Assembly (NCBI RefSeq): GCF_004216555.1
Contig: NZ_SGWQ01000004.1
Location: 124,001-188,000, forward strand
Reading direction: 5' to 3'
DNA length: 64,000 nt
Origin: Herbihabitans rhizosphaerae
GTDB lineage: Bacteria > Actinomycetota > Actinomycetes > Mycobacteriales > Pseudonocardiaceae
Shown here piece after piece: positions 16,224 through 25,286 of the stretch; the stretch's first letter is position 1; each line of letters opens with the position of its first letter. The position numbers and the translations under genes are program-made. The notes beneath the pieces were generated by a model that ran no database searches, was not told the DNA's origin, and was given only the letters and a program-made list of their open reading frames with translations.

Positions 16224-17003
16224 ATGCAGACCACGCCACGACTCGACGACCTGATCGAGGTCGTCCGCAACCTGTCCGTCGCCCGCCACCGTGACCCCGA
16301 CGAGGACGTGCTCGACCAACTGTCCGACGCCGTGGTGCTCGGTGAGCGCCTTGGTGAGATCGCCGATCACCTGATCGGGCACTTCGTCGACAAGGCCCGC
16401 CGATCCGGCGCGTCCTGGACCGACATCGGCCAGAGCATGGGCGTCACCAAACAGGCCGCGCAGAAGCGCTTCGTGCCTAAGGAATCCGACGACGGCCCGG
16501 CGCTCGACCTCCGGTTGTTCACCCGCTTCACCGACCGGGCGCGCTCCGCCGTGGTCGCCGCGCAGACCGAGGCGCGCGAGGCCGGCAGCGCCAAGATCGA
16601 CACCGACCACCTGGTGCTCGGACTGCTCAGCGAGCCGGAAGCCCTTGCCGCGAAAGCGATCGAGGTGCTCGGCGTGTCCGCCGCCGAACTGCGCGCCTCG
16701 ATCGTCGAACACCTTCCCGGCGGGGAATCGACCACCCGCGAGCAGGTCCCGCTCACCTCCACCGCGGTGAAGGCGCTCGAGCTGACCGCCCGCGCCGCGC
16801 TGCAGTTGGGGCACAACTACATCGGCACCGAGCACATCCTGCTCGGCGTGCTCGACGAGCCGGACGGCCCCGGCGGGCGCACGCTCGCCAACCTGGGCAT
16901 CACCGCCGACCGGGTACGCGAGTGGCTGGTTCCCGTGCTGGAGGAGATCGCGCGGAGGGCGCGTGCGGCGGCGTCGAATGAGGACGGCGACGGTGCCGAC
17001 TGA
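16224..17003 (+). CDS. Clp N-terminal (Clp R) domain protein with an N-terminal HTH
   Basis: The ATG at 16224 is chosen over an in-frame upstream GTG-type extension that would cross the palindromes. The 259-residue protein has an HTH-like segment near residues 58-78 (ASWTDIGQSMGVTKQAAQKR) and then two Clp-N repeats (FTDRARSAVVAAQTEAREAG, DTDHLVLGLL; later VKALELTARAALQLGHNYIG, TEHILLGVL). There is no AAA+ module. In ClpC/ClpA this domain recognises substrates and adaptors, so this may be a regulator responding to proteotoxic stress. The palindromes upstream suggest autoregulation. Confidence 0.85.
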   Translation: MQTTPRLDDLIEVVRNLSVARHRDPDEDVLDQLSDAVVLGERLGEIADHLIGHFVDKARRSGASWTDIGQSMGVTKQAAQKRFVPKESDDGPALDLRLFTRFTDRARSAVVAAQTEAREAGSAKIDTDHLVLGLLSEPEALAAKAIEVLGVSAAELRASIVEHLPGGESTTREQVPLTSTAVKALELTARAALQLGHNYIGTEHILLGVLDEPDGPGGRTLANLGITADRVREWLVPVLEEIARRARAAASNEDGDGAD

Positions 17004-17082
17004 ACCGATCCCGCGCACGGCGGCAGGCGTGTTGCTGTCGCTGGCCGTCGCCGTGGCACTGGTCGCCGTGCTCCTCACGTGA
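16978..17082 (+). CDS. Possible 34-residue single-pass membrane peptide
   Basis: This short frame overlaps the end of the Clp-N gene by 26 bases (or 11 from the GTG at 16993). It encodes about 14 polar residues and one hydrophobic segment (AGVLLSLAVAVALVAVLLT). The hydrophobic run, the overlap and the lack of any other gene up to 17147 make it plausible, but there is no clear ribosome-binding site. Confidence 0.4.
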   Translation: MRTATVPTEPIPRTAAGVLLSLAVAVALVAVLLT

Positions 17083-17110
17083 CAATGCCCGACCGGACAG
17101 CCACCCGTGA

Positions 17111-18535
<1,425 letters not shown>

Positions 18536-18550
18536 CTCGAGCTGCCTTCG

Positions 18551-18588
18551 TGTTTTGCGTACTTTAGCGGGCTAAAGTACGCAAAACA
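18551..18588. terminator. Perfect 18-bp inverted repeat, bidirectional terminator
   Basis: TGTTTTGCGTACTTTAGC at 18551-18568 is perfectly complementary to 18571-18588 with only two bases between. It lies between the convergent aroG and pknL genes. The stem is unusually AT-rich for this genome and gives a U-rich run in both directions. Confidence 0.8.
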
Positions 18589-18645
18589 TGAACGGAGCGA
18601 TCGCTCAGTTTCGGACACGGGGACGCGGTGCGGCGGCACGCTTGA

Positions 18646-18658
18646 GTCCACTGTGGAC
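18646..18658. repeat. Intergenic member of the dispersed palindrome GTCCA-N3-TGGAC
   Basis: GTCCACTGTGGAC lies just beyond the pknL stop. Other exact copies in the window start at 5363, 25605, 26657, 27207, 34690, 37926, 38051, 39954, 40505, 56390, 59899 and 63637, nearly all inside genes. Confidence 0.85.
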
Positions 18659-18660
18659 GA

Positions 18661-20706
18661 TCAGGGGAGGGCGAGGAGGGTGATCGTGGTGCCCTTGGCG
18701 ACCTTGCTCTCCGACGACGGGTCCTGACTGACCACCTGGCTGCCGTCGGTCTGCACGAACACGTGTCGGACCTGGGCGGTGAGGCCGGCGTCGGCGAGCG
18801 TCTTCTGGGCGTCGGCCACCCGCATGCCCTTCACGTCGGGCACGGTGATCGCGTTGTTGACCACGACGCCGACGCGCCGGTTGCCGTCGGAGTCGATCTT
18901 GGTGCCGCCGGTCGGGCTGGTGCGGATCACCTGGCCGCCGTCGACCTCGTCGGAGAACTCCTGCGGCAGGTCGTAGGGCTCGAAACCGGCCGCCTGCAAG
19001 GCTTTGAACGCCTCGTCGCGAGTCTTGCCGGCGACCGGGGGAATCGGCTTGGGCTCTGGGCCCTTGCTCAGCACCAGGCTCACCCGGGCGCCGATCGGCA
19101 GTTGGGTACCCGGCTGCGGGTCGACGCGGACCACGGCTCCCTTGGGCACAGCGGAGTCGTAGACCTGGTCGCCGCGCATCGGGTCCAGCTCGACGGCCCG
19201 GATCAAGGCCTCCACCTCGGGCACCGGCGCACCGGGCCGGGCGCCGGGCACGACCGGCATGCCGGCGGACACGGTCAGGATCACCTCGTCGCCGCGCAGC
19301 GCGCTCTCGCCGCCCGGCGGTGTGGTGTTGATCACTGTGTTGGCCGGGGCGGTGTTGTGCCGCACGCGGTTGATCTTCGGGGTGAGCTTCGCGTCGGTGA
19401 CCGCCTGCTCGGCGGCGAACGAGTCGCGCCCGGCGAGCTGTGGCACCTCGGTCCACCGGCCGGCGGCGAACCACCAGATGCCGGTGCCGGCCAGTGCCAG
19501 CACGAGTACGCCGATGATCGCCCACAGCCACGGACGGCGGCGTGGACGCTGACGCGGCGCGGCGCGCGGCGGCACGTCGTCGGGCACCGGCGGCGTGCTC
19601 ACCGCCTGGCCGAGCTCCACCCGCAGCATCGACCGGGTTCCTTGTGGCCCAACGGTTCCCGACCCGCCGGCCGGGCGACCGATCGCGGTGGCGCCGGCGA
19701 CGACCGGCATCTGGTCGGTGCGCTCCTGCGGGGACTCGAGCAGCCGGTCGAGGTCCTCGTGTTCGGCGGGCCACGCCGGCTCATCGGTGGCGTGTCCGGG
19801 CACCGGGACGTGCACGGTGCCGATGCCCAACTCGGACCGGACCTGCCGCAGCTCGGCGAGGAACGCAGCGCCGTCGGCCGGGCGCGCGGCGGGGTCGCGG
19901 CTGGTCGCGCGCAGCACCAGGTCGTCGAGTTCTTTCGGGATCTCCGGCACGGTGGCACTCGGCGGCGGCACGTCGTCGTTCACGTGCCGGTAGGCCACCG
20001 ACAGCGCGGTGTCGCCGGTGTAGGGCGGGCGGCCGGTGAGCATCTCGTAGAGCACGATGCCGGCGGAGTAGACGTCACCGCGGGCGGTGGCGGCGCCGGT
20101 GGTGACCTGTTCGGGTGACAGATAGGCCACCGTGCCCAAGATCACGCTGCTGTTCGTGGTGCCGGCCGACGAGACCGCGCGCACGAGCCCGAAGTCGCCG
20201 ACCTTGACCACGGTCGGCGCGCCTTCCTGGCCCGCGCGCTGGCGGCCGATCAGCACGTTCTCCGGCTTCACGTCGCGGTGGATCAGCCCGGCGCCGTGCG
20301 CGGCGGCCAGCGCGCTCAACACCGGCTCGAAAACGTTGCACGCCAAGGGAACGCCGAGCGCGCCGCGGTCCATCACGAGGTCGCGCAGGGTACCGCCGTT
20401 GACCAGTTCCATCACCAGGAAGACGAGCTGCTGCCCGGAGGCGGAGGAGTCGACACCTTGATCATGCACGGCCACCACGTTCGGGTGATGAATCTTCGCG
20501 GCGGAGCGCGCCTCACGCTCGAATCGCTCCACGAACGAGCGGTCGTCGGCGAACCGCTGGTCCATCACCTTGATCGCCACCGGCCGGTCCAGCCGCGTGT
20601 CCAACCCGCGGTACACCGCGGACATGCCGCCACGCGCGAGCGATGCGTCCACGCGATAGCGCTGCTCCAGCAGCGTGCCGATCAGATGGGCTCCCCGGTC
20701 CTCCAC
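18661..20706 (-). CDS. pknL: Membrane serine/threonine protein kinase with four PASTA domains, PknL type
   Basis: The GTG at 20706 is chosen because TACGAT lies six bases upstream, fitting a leaderless start. The product of about 681 residues has a Hanks-type kinase domain with SLARGGMSAVY, VAIKVMD (catalytic Lys), LIHRDVKPENVLI and VGDFGLVRA, and an activation loop with TTNSSVILGT. An Arg/Pro-rich linker leads to one membrane segment (WLWAIIGVLVLALAGTGIWW) and about four extracytoplasmic PASTA repeats, which bind peptidoglycan fragments. M. tuberculosis PknL is much shorter and, as I recall, lacks PASTA repeats; the corynebacterial form has them. The Rv2175c-like substrate gene is divergent and adjacent. 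Confidence 0.93.
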   Translation of the reverse strand: MEDRGAHLIGTLLEQRYRVDASLARGGMSAVYRGLDTRLDRPVAIKVMDQRFADDRSFVERFEREARSAAKIHHPNVVAVHDQGVDSSASGQQLVFLVMELVNGGTLRDLVMDRGALGVPLACNVFEPVLSALAAAHGAGLIHRDVKPENVLIGRQRAGQEGAPTVVKVGDFGLVRAVSSAGTTNSSVILGTVAYLSPEQVTTGAATARGDVYSAGIVLYEMLTGRPPYTGDTALSVAYRHVNDDVPPPSATVPEIPKELDDLVLRATSRDPAARPADGAAFLAELRQVRSELGIGTVHVPVPGHATDEPAWPAEHEDLDRLLESPQERTDQMPVVAGATAIGRPAGGSGTVGPQGTRSMLRVELGQAVSTPPVPDDVPPRAAPRQRPRRRPWLWAIIGVLVLALAGTGIWWFAAGRWTEVPQLAGRDSFAAEQAVTDAKLTPKINRVRHNTAPANTVINTTPPGGESALRGDEVILTVSAGMPVVPGARPGAPVPEVEALIRAVELDPMRGDQVYDSAVPKGAVVRVDPQPGTQLPIGARVSLVLSKGPEPKPIPPVAGKTRDEAFKALQAAGFEPYDLPQEFSDEVDGGQVIRTSPTGGTKIDSDGNRRVGVVVNNAITVPDVKGMRVADAQKTLADAGLTAQVRHVFVQTDGSQVVSQDPSSESKVAKGTTITLLALP

Positions 20707-20797
20707 GATGGCGATCGTACGGAGCACGGCCGGCACATGTGTGCAGGGCGGCTATTTCGTGACGCGCGAGGACCCCTACCTGTGGCATCGTGTTCGC

Positions 20798-21166
20798 GTG
20801 GGTGCGATTCCTGTCGCTGACGACGTGCTCGACTCCGGTGTCGACGTGCTGTCGCTCGATGATGTGGCCAAGCGTTTGGACTGTCCGTTGACCAGGGTGC
20901 AGCAAGCGCTGCGGGACGGGCAGCTGCTCGCCGTGCGGCGCGGGGGAGAGCTGTTCATCCCGGCCGACATGCTGGACGACGAGGGCAACGTGGTGAAGGG
21001 GCTGTCGGGCACGATCACCGTGCTCGCCGACGCCGGCTACACCCCGACGGACACGCTGAGCTGGCTGTTCACCGCCGACGACACGCTGCCGGGCACGCCG
21101 ATCGAGGCGCTGCGGGGCAACCGGGGCCGCGAGGTCAAACGGCGCGCACAAGCGTCCGCGTTCTAG
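20798..21166 (+). CDS. Winged-helix DNA-binding protein, Rv2175c family
   Basis: The GTG at 20798 gives a 122-residue protein. It has an excisionase/MerR-like helix-turn-helix (LSLDDVAKRLDCPLTRVQQA, then LRDGQLLAVRRGGELFIPAD) and a C-terminal region GTITVLADAGYTPTDTLSWL. In M. tuberculosis Rv2175c is phosphorylated by PknL, which stops DNA binding. Adjacency to the divergent PASTA kinase supports the same pairing here. The frame extends upstream into the promoter region without a ribosome-binding site, so the shorter start is preferred. Confidence 0.85.
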   Translation: MGAIPVADDVLDSGVDVLSLDDVAKRLDCPLTRVQQALRDGQLLAVRRGGELFIPADMLDDEGNVVKGLSGTITVLADAGYTPTDTLSWLFTADDTLPGTPIEALRGNRGREVKRRAQASAF

Positions 21167-21169
21167 GTC

Positions 21170-21919
21170 CTAGCCGCTGGCCCTGGTCTGGACGAGCTTC
21201 TCGATGCCGTCCAGGATCCGCTCGAGCCCGAAGTCGAGATCGTCGTCCAGGATGGCCGACGCCATCCGCTCGGGGTCGCGGTACTGGCCCTCGGTCAGCA
21301 TCGCCGCCAGCACCGGATAGCCGCGCTCCTTCAACAGTGGCTCGAGGAACGCGGTCATCGCGGCCGACTGCACCGGCGCGGCCTTGCTGTGATCGATGTC
21401 GCGGGCGAGCCTCGCGATGCTCCGCGCGTACCCGTCGAGCAGCACGACACACCGCAGCGCCTCCGTCCCGTCCAGGCCGGCGCCGAGGAACGCGGTGACC
21501 TGAACCTCGGTCCACCGCAACAGGTTCGGCGTCACCGGGGCTCCGGGGATCGGAATGTCGAGCAGCCACGGACGGGCGCACAGCCGATCGATGATCGCGT
21601 GCGTGACGGCGGTGACCGTGGCACGCCAGTCGCCCGGCCGGTACAGGTCGGCCGGCGGCTCGCCCCAGCCCGCGTCGGACAGCAGGACGAGCAGTTCGTC
21701 CTTCGAGGCGACGTAGCGGTACAGCCCGGCCGGCGTGATCCTGAGGCGCTTGGCGACCTTCGGCATGGACAGCGCGGCGTACCCATAGGTGTCGATCACC
21801 GCCATCGCCGTGGTGACGATCTGCTCGACGCTGTACGCCGGCTTCGGTCCACGGCGGGACAGCGGGCTGTCCCCCCAGGCCAGCCCGATGCCCGGCGGCA
21901 GGTCTCGTCTGTCCACCAT
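21170..21919 (-). CDS. TetR-family transcriptional regulator
   Basis: This 249-residue regulator has an HTH at residues about 28-75 (YSVEQIVTTAMAVIDTYGYA, then LSMPKVAKRLRITPAGLYRY) and a TetR_C-type ligand domain. It ends three bases from the Rv2175c-like stop (convergent) and is divergent from the MFS transporter at 22109, which it may control. The intergenic region has direct repeats TTAAACTG/TTTAACTG at 21945-21968 and two tandem dyads at 22051-22086. The N-terminal 20 residues before SRRGPKP are unusually long for the family, and a downstream start is possible. Confidence 0.88.
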   Translation of the reverse strand: MVDRRDLPPGIGLAWGDSPLSRRGPKPAYSVEQIVTTAMAVIDTYGYAALSMPKVAKRLRITPAGLYRYVASKDELLVLLSDAGWGEPPADLYRPGDWRATVTAVTHAIIDRLCARPWLLDIPIPGAPVTPNLLRWTEVQVTAFLGAGLDGTEALRCVVLLDGYARSIARLARDIDHSKAAPVQSAAMTAFLEPLLKERGYPVLAAMLTEGQYRDPERMASAILDDDLDFGLERILDGIEKLVQTRASG

Positions 21920-21944
21920 CTGCCGCTCACGATCTGCGTTCGCC

Positions 21945-21968
21945 TTAAACTGTTACTGACTTTAACTG
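21945..21968. promoter_or_regulatory. Direct repeats upstream of tetR, operator candidate
   Basis: TTAAACTG (21945-21952) and TTTAACTG (21961-21968) are spaced 16 bases apart just upstream of the TetR start. The local AT-richness is unusual for this genome and fits a promoter/operator. Confidence 0.35.
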
Positions 21969-22050
21969 ATTCGGCCCGGCCGCGACAGGTTTCTCGCCGA
22001 CGTGGCGGGCGTCACTGATCTTTGCGATCCGATGAGCGCCGCGGGTAGAA

Positions 22051-22086
22051 AGTCTAACGACTGTTCAAACTCTAACGAGTGTTCAA
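22051..22086. promoter_or_regulatory. Two abutting 18-bp operator-like units upstream of the MFS gene
   Basis: Two perfectly adjacent units contain AGTC-TAAC-GACT (22051-22062) and ACTC-TAAC-GAGT (22069-22080), each followed by GTTCAA (GACTGTTCAA, GAGTGTTCAA). The only two differences between units are paired and keep each dyad perfect. They lie just upstream of the transporter start. Confidence 0.65.
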
Positions 22087-22108
22087 GTTGTTGGACTGGG
22101 AGATACCT

Positions 22109-23308
22109 GTGGGCAATCCGTACGGGCAGCTGTTCACCGCGCGCGGCGCCGTCGCGTTCACGCTGGCGGGGTTCGTCGCGCGGATGGCGGTCCCGATGAT
22201 CGGGATCGGGATCATCACGATGCTCGCCAAGACAAGCGGCTCCTACGGGCTGGCCGGCGCCGTCTCGGCGACCTTCACGATGTCCATGGCGCTGCTCGGT
22301 CCACAGGTGTCCCGGGTGGTCGACCGGCGCGGCCAGCGGCGAGTCATCGTGCCCGCGGCGATCGTCAGCTCCACCGCACTCGGCGGGCTGGTGCTCGCGG
22401 TCCGCGCCGGCGCGCCGGCCTGGACCTGGTTCGTACTGGCCGCCGTCGCCGGCTGTCTGCCGAACCTGGCCGCGATGGTGCGCGCCCGGTGGACCGAGAT
22501 CTACCGCGACTCGCCGAGGCTGCACACCGCGTACTCGCTGGAGGCGGTGATCGACGAACTCACCTTCGTCGTCGGGCCCGCGCTCTCCGTCGCGCTGTGC
22601 ACCATCGTCTTCCCGGAGGCCGGCCCGCTCCTGGCGGCGATCTTCCTGGCGATCGGCGTCGTGCTGTTCGCCGCGCAGCGCTCGACCGAACCGCCCGTGC
22701 TGCCCGCGACCGCCGAGCGCACCCGGTCGGTGATCCGCGACGCTCCGGTGCTCCTGCTGGTGCTGATCCTGCTCGCCGGCGGCGTGATCGTCGGCACCGT
22801 GGACGTGGTCAGCGTCGCGTTCGCCGAACACCTCGGCAGCCCGGCGTCGGCCGGCATCGTCGTGTCGGTCTACGCCGTCGGCTCCGGTGTCTCCGGGCTG
22901 ATCTTCGGCACGCTGCGGGTGACCGTGCCGTTCCCGCGCCTGCTCGTGCTCCTGGTCGCCGGCACCGCCGTCACCACCGTGCCGCTGCTGCTCGTCGACG
23001 GCATCCTGAGCCTGTCCGCGGCGGTCTTCGTCGCCGGTGTGTTCTTCGCCCCGAGCATGATCACGATCATGAGCCTGATCGAGCGGCTCGTTCCGTCCGA
23101 ACGGCTCACCGAGGGCATGACCTGGGCGATCACCGGCCTCAGTACCGGTGTCGCACTCGGCGCCGCGGTGTCCGGGCGGACGGTGGACGCGTTCGGCCCG
23201 ATCGGTGGCTTCGTCGTGGCGATCGTGGCGGGCGGCGCCGCGCTGCTGATCGCCCTGCTCGCGCACGCGCCGCTGACCGCACGCGCGGAACGGGTACCGT
23301 CGCGCTGA
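22109..23308 (+). CDS. Major facilitator superfamily transporter
   Basis: The GTG at 22109 follows GGGAG by seven bases and is preferred to a GTG at 22079 inside the operator repeats. The 399-residue protein has about 10-12 hydrophobic helices, an MFS-A-like loop SRVVDRRGQRRVIVPAAI between helices 2 and 3, and the typical central loop. It probably exports a small hydrophobic compound. Its stop overlaps the start of the second TetR gene (TGATG at 23306-23310), so the two are co-transcribed. It is flanked by a TetR on each side. Confidence 0.88.
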   Translation: MGNPYGQLFTARGAVAFTLAGFVARMAVPMIGIGIITMLAKTSGSYGLAGAVSATFTMSMALLGPQVSRVVDRRGQRRVIVPAAIVSSTALGGLVLAVRAGAPAWTWFVLAAVAGCLPNLAAMVRARWTEIYRDSPRLHTAYSLEAVIDELTFVVGPALSVALCTIVFPEAGPLLAAIFLAIGVVLFAAQRSTEPPVLPATAERTRSVIRDAPVLLLVLILLAGGVIVGTVDVVSVAFAEHLGSPASAGIVVSVYAVGSGVSGLIFGTLRVTVPFPRLLVLLVAGTAVTTVPLLLVDGILSLSAAVFVAGVFFAPSMITIMSLIERLVPSERLTEGMTWAITGLSTGVALGAAVSGRTVDAFGPIGGFVVAIVAGGAALLIALLAHAPLTARAERVPSR

Positions 23309-23853
23309 TGTCCATCGAGGAGAAGACGACCGACGGGCGCCGCATCAAGGGGGAGCGCCGCAAGCGTGAGCTGACCGAGGCCACGCTGCGCGTCGTCGCG
23401 CGGGACGGTGTGGCCGGCGTCAGCCATCGCACGGTCGCCCGCGAGGCCGGCCTTCCGCCCACGATGGCCGCCTACTACTTCGACGGTATCGACGATCTGC
23501 TCACCGCCGCGCTCACCAGCTGCCTGGACGAGGACGCCGAGAAGATCCGTGCGGTGCAAGACATCCAGGAGCTCGCCGAGCTGATGGCCGACCTGGTGGC
23601 CGGTGAGCCGGGCCGGTTGCTCGCCGAGTTCGAGTTGTACCTGCTCGCCGCGCGCAAGGTCGAACTGCGCGCGGCGACTGACCGCTGGAAGGCGGCACTC
23701 GCCGAGTTCGCGCGGCGGCACACCGATGATCCGGTGCGTGTGCACAACTTCGTCGGCGCCTACGACGGGCTGCTGCTGCAGGCGCTGCTCACCAGCACGC
23801 CGCCCACCGCCGCCGACTTCGAGGCCAACGTCGTGCAACTGCTCACGCCGTGA
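23308..23853 (+). CDS. TetR-family transcriptional regulator
   Basis: This 181-residue regulator starts at the ATG at 23308, overlapping the transporter stop by one base. The HTH is in residues about 14-60 (RRKRELTEATLRVVARDGVA, SHRTVAREAGLPPTMAAYYF). The C-terminal helical domain is short (KVELRAATDRWKAALAEFAR and GAYDGLLLQALL). Being in the transporter operon, it is a likely repressor of it, either in addition to or instead of the divergent TetR at 21170-21919. It is convergent with the carotenoid operon, with stops touching at 23853/23854. Confidence 0.9.
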   Translation: MSIEEKTTDGRRIKGERRKRELTEATLRVVARDGVAGVSHRTVAREAGLPPTMAAYYFDGIDDLLTAALTSCLDEDAEKIRAVQDIQELAELMADLVAGEPGRLLAEFELYLLAARKVELRAATDRWKAALAEFARRHTDDPVRVHNFVGAYDGLLLQALLTSTPPTAADFEANVVQLLTP

Positions 23854-24375
23854 TCAAGGCCTGCCGTCGTGCCGGTTGGCCCAGGCGCGCTCGCGGCGGG
23901 ACAGATGCGCCACGACCATGTTCCCGTCCGGCCAGTCGATCGCCAGGCGGGTGGCGTTGACCGCCGGCCGCCGGTCTCGTCGGCCCTCCCAGATCAACTG
24001 TGGCGGCAGGTGACCGTCGGCGAACGCGAACCCGGTGTGCGACGCCGACCAGACGACCCACAGCTCCTTTCGGTCGCCGATCGCGCGCACCAGGTCGGGC
24101 AGGTCGCCGTGCACCACGAGGGTTCGCGCGACTCGCCCGACGTCGCGGAACCAGATGCCGAGCAGTTGGGCGCCGTAGTTCCGCACCGCCTGGTAGATCT
24201 CGCCCACGATCGTCTTGCTCGACCCGTGCACCGGACGGGCCTTGCGCACCACGGTCTTGCGGCGCCGGAAGTACGCCACGTTCGGCCGCTCGCCCCACTG
24301 CTCGCCGATCGCTCGGCGGACCTGCTCACGCAGTTCGTCGTGCTTGTCGAGATCGGCCGAGCTCACCCACTCCAT
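23854..24375 (-). CDS. Hypothetical protein at the end of the carotenoid operon
   Basis: The ATG at 24375 follows AAAGGAAC and overlaps the crtB 3' end by 13 bases, so translation is coupled. The 173-residue product has a charged helical N-terminus ([20 protein letters not shown]), a central part [20 protein letters not shown], and a Trp-rich C-terminal half ([37 protein letters not shown]). No known carotenoid-modifying enzyme is recognised and there are no membrane helices. Its place in the operon suggests a link to isoprenoid metabolism, but this is position only. Confidence 0.7.
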   Translation of the reverse strand: MEWVSSADLDKHDELREQVRRAIGEQWGERPNVAYFRRRKTVVRKARPVHGSSKTIVGEIYQAVRNYGAQLLGIWFRDVGRVARTLVVHGDLPDLVRAIGDRKELWVVWSASHTGFAFADGHLPPQLIWEGRRDRRPAVNATRLAIDWPDGNMVVAHLSRRERAWANRHDGRP

Positions 24376-25286
24376 CGGCGTTCCTTTGTTCCGGCGATCA
24401 ACCCGCGTGCGGCCACCGCCGCGCGTCGTGCGCGGGAGACTACGACGCGCCGGTCCAGCACCGCGTAGTCGGCCGCCACGATCTCGTCCAGGATGCCCCG
24501 GTACAACGTCGCCGCGGTGCGCATGCACGGCCGGGATTCCTTGTGCAGCAACGAGATCCCGGGTTCCGCGCGGCGGTATACGGCGTAGGTGTGCGCCACC
24601 AGATGGGTCAGCGCGCGACGGATCGCCGGGTCCGGCCGACCGGTTCGGCGGGCACGCCGCAGCCGGTCGGTGTCCACACCGAACACGGCCAGCTCGTCGG
24701 CCGGCAGGTACACCCGGCCGCGGTCCAGGTCCTCGCCGACGTCGCGGAGGAAGTTGGTCAACTGGAACGCCTCGCCCAGCGCCATTGCGGGCGCCTCGGC
24801 CTCCTCGCGCGGACACACCGTGCCGAGCACCGGGAGCATCTGCAGCCCGATCACCCCGGCCGAGCCGTGCATGTAGCCGCCCAGATCGGCGAACGTGGCG
24901 TAGGAGCGCACGGTCAGGTCCATCCGCATCGACGCCAGGAACGCGTCGAACAGCTCCGGCGCGATGTCGTGCCGCCGCACGGTGTCCGCGAGCGCGGTGA
25001 GCGCGGGCGACGCGGGTTCGCCGGCCAGCGTGCCGTGTAACTCGGCGGCGAGACGGTCCAGCATGGACGCGCGCTCCTCGACCGGCCTCGGTCGCGCGGA
25101 GTCCACGATCTCGTCGGCCAGCCGCGCGAACCCGTACAGCGCGTGCACCGCCGGCCGGCGCGCCGCCGGCAGCAGGCGGGTGGCCAGGAAGTAGGACCTG
25201 CCGTGCGCGGCGTTGATCGCGCGGCAGGACCGGTAGGCCGCGCGCATCGCCGGATCGGTGATCCCGGCAGCGGTCAGCTCGCCCAT
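24363..25286 (-). CDS. crtB: Phytoene synthase
   Basis: This 307-residue enzyme joins two geranylgeranyl diphosphates into phytoene at the membrane. It has the two Asp-rich motifs of squalene/phytoene synthases: [11 protein letters not shown] near residue 56 and [20 protein letters not shown] near residue 174. It begins inside the last codons of crtI (TGATG overlap at 25286) and is followed by an overlapping hypothetical gene. Together with crtE and crtI it gives the path from isoprenoid diphosphates to a desaturated C40 carotenoid. Confidence 0.93.
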   Translation of the reverse strand: MGELTAAGITDPAMRAAYRSCRAINAAHGRSYFLATRLLPAARRPAVHALYGFARLADEIVDSARPRPVEERASMLDRLAAELHGTLAGEPASPALTALADTVRRHDIAPELFDAFLASMRMDLTVRSYATFADLGGYMHGSAGVIGLQMLPVLGTVCPREEAEAPAMALGEAFQLTNFLRDVGEDLDRGRVYLPADELAVFGVDTDRLRRARRTGRPDPAIRRALTHLVAHTYAVYRRAEPGISLLHKESRPCMRTAATLYRGILDEIVAADYAVLDRRVVVSRARRAAVAARGLIAGTKERRWSG

